Of a DNA stretch of 64,000 nt, positions 63,480 to 64,000 are shown piece after piece. This DNA is from UBA8914 sp034002905 (GTDB lineage Bacteria; Pseudomonadota; Alphaproteobacteria; UBA9219). The stretch is from the NCBI GenBank assembly GCA_034002905.1, contig JAVEZQ010000007.1, forward strand, positions 1 to 64,000, written 5' to 3'. The notes below the pieces were generated by a model, which saw nothing but the letters and a program-made list of their open reading frames with translations, searched no databases and was not told where the DNA came from. The translations under genes were made by a program, and so were the position numbers. How positions within the stretch are numbered: position 1 is the first letter of the stretch; every line of letters begins with the position of its first letter.

Positions 63480-64000
63480 TTACACGCGCAGATTGACGCG
63501 ACCTGGTGTCAAATAATAGATTTCGTGGGCCGCAGCGACCCCGCTGATGTCCTCGGCACCGCCCTCTGTATTATTCGAGGACCGGTTCCATTCACGGCCT
63601 GCCCCGCCGCGCTGGTTTTGCGCAAATTGAGAGGACTGACCATCATCCCGCAAACTGAACTGCATGCAACCAGCATCAGCGGAAAGACCGGCTTCCTGCA
63701 AGGCCCTTTGCAAGGATGATGAATCTTTTTGCAAAAGGTTCAATGTCGTTTGATTATCGACAATCACGGTTCCTTTCACCGTCTTGTCAGCCGAGATGTC
63801 CAGCTTGATCTCAATTTTACCAAGCTCAGCGGGTTTAAGATTGATGGTAAACTCGTTGTTTCCATCTTTCACATTCTTGTAAAGCTGAACCGCGACCTGC
63901 TCGACGGGCTGAGGAAGTCCGACATTCCCGCCCTTTGTCGCCCGAACATCCGAAAGCTGGCTTGCAAAATTATAGGAACCGACAGGTCGCACGCCTTCTC
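63480..64000 (-). CDS. fliK: Flagellar hook-length control protein FliK, 3' part
   Basis: The visible C-terminal part carries the Flg_hook domain (EFTINLKPAELGKIEIKLDI, LQRALQEAGL). The frame stays open to the right edge, so the N-terminal part lies outside the window. A Gly/Asn-rich tail follows. FliK switches export from hook to filament substrates. Confidence 0.85.
   Translation of the reverse strand, partial: EGVRPVGSYNFASQLSDVRATKGGNVGLPQPVEQVAVQLYKNVKDGNNEFTINLKPAELGKIEIKLDISADKTVKGTVIVDNQTTLNLLQKDSSSLQRALQEAGLSADAGCMQFSLRDDGQSSQFAQNQRGGAGREWNRSSNNTEGGAEDISGVAAAHEIYYLTPGRVNLRV

Noticed and set aside
1..64000. CRISPR array, rRNA genes, complete insertion sequence, prophage
   Set aside because: None seen: no spaced direct repeats, no rRNA segments, no transposase or integrase.

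Overview
The window is a stretch of alphaproteobacterial chromosome. This is inferred from family content and gene order: lptC-lptA-lptB-rpoN-hpf-ptsN, a J-domain gene followed by cobS-cobT, an RHH_4 regulator, a DUF1465 gene, the lipoprotein-lysA-DUF4175/TIGR02302 order, tilS-ftsH-glmM, ffh-rpsP-rimM-trmD-rplS, and flagellar and chemotaxis genes with CheZ. A Rhodospirillales- or Micavibrio-like Gram-negative, flagellated, LPS-bearing cell fits. Genus cannot be named from the sequence alone.

Layout. 0.3-9.1 kb: a soluble FIST-MCP chemoreceptor, ribonuclease D, then the LPS-export/sigma-54/PTS-Ntr cluster interrupted by mscL. 9.1-17.8 kb: a FlgC-like rod protein, small orphan genes, a glycosyltransferase, a NUDIX protein, a 1040-residue TPR protein, cheZ, cheY and an RHH regulator. 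18.0-26.2 kb: J-domain protein, cobS, cobT, a His-rich G3E GTPase with a possible Zur operator, an SNase-like membrane protein and a 396-residue orphan. 26.2-31.7 kb: an AT-richer accessory island. 31.7-45.3 kb: tRNA-Lys, coaD, gyrA, the zinc-uptake locus znuABC/zur with a perfect 16-bp palindrome, glmM, ftsH, tilS, an AEC transporter and a secreted orphan. 45.4-49.6 kb: the rplS-trmD-rimM-rpsP-ffh operon with an inserted C39-like gene. 50.2-54.2 kb: a polar amino-acid-type ABC system with three tandem binding proteins. 54.4-58.6 kb: rpmE, DUF1465, tRNA-Gln, a TIKI/ChaN-like protein, tiny ORFs, aroQ and a DUF167 gene. 58.6-64 kb: DUF4175 protein, a degenerate LysA homologue, a small lipoprotein, a TlpA-like protein, flgD and the 3' part of fliK.

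The island at 26.2-31.7 kb is the most interesting part. It holds two divergent proteins that I read as tRNA-dependent cyclodipeptide synthases of the XYP type. They share an S/T at a GxS-like site, an LYxHN motif, a DFxxEE helix and a YPGD motif at matching places. One is translationally coupled to an XRE regulator with inverted repeats in front of it. The other sits next to a cytidine deaminase, and a diverged ~285-bp leader cassette (large hairpin, conserved 43-codon frame, GTTAA-N4-TTAAC palindrome) lies at the same distance in front of both genes. This looks like an undescribed cyclodipeptide or aminoacyl-tRNA-using locus. Family membership is inferred by eye from motifs, and function is not shown.
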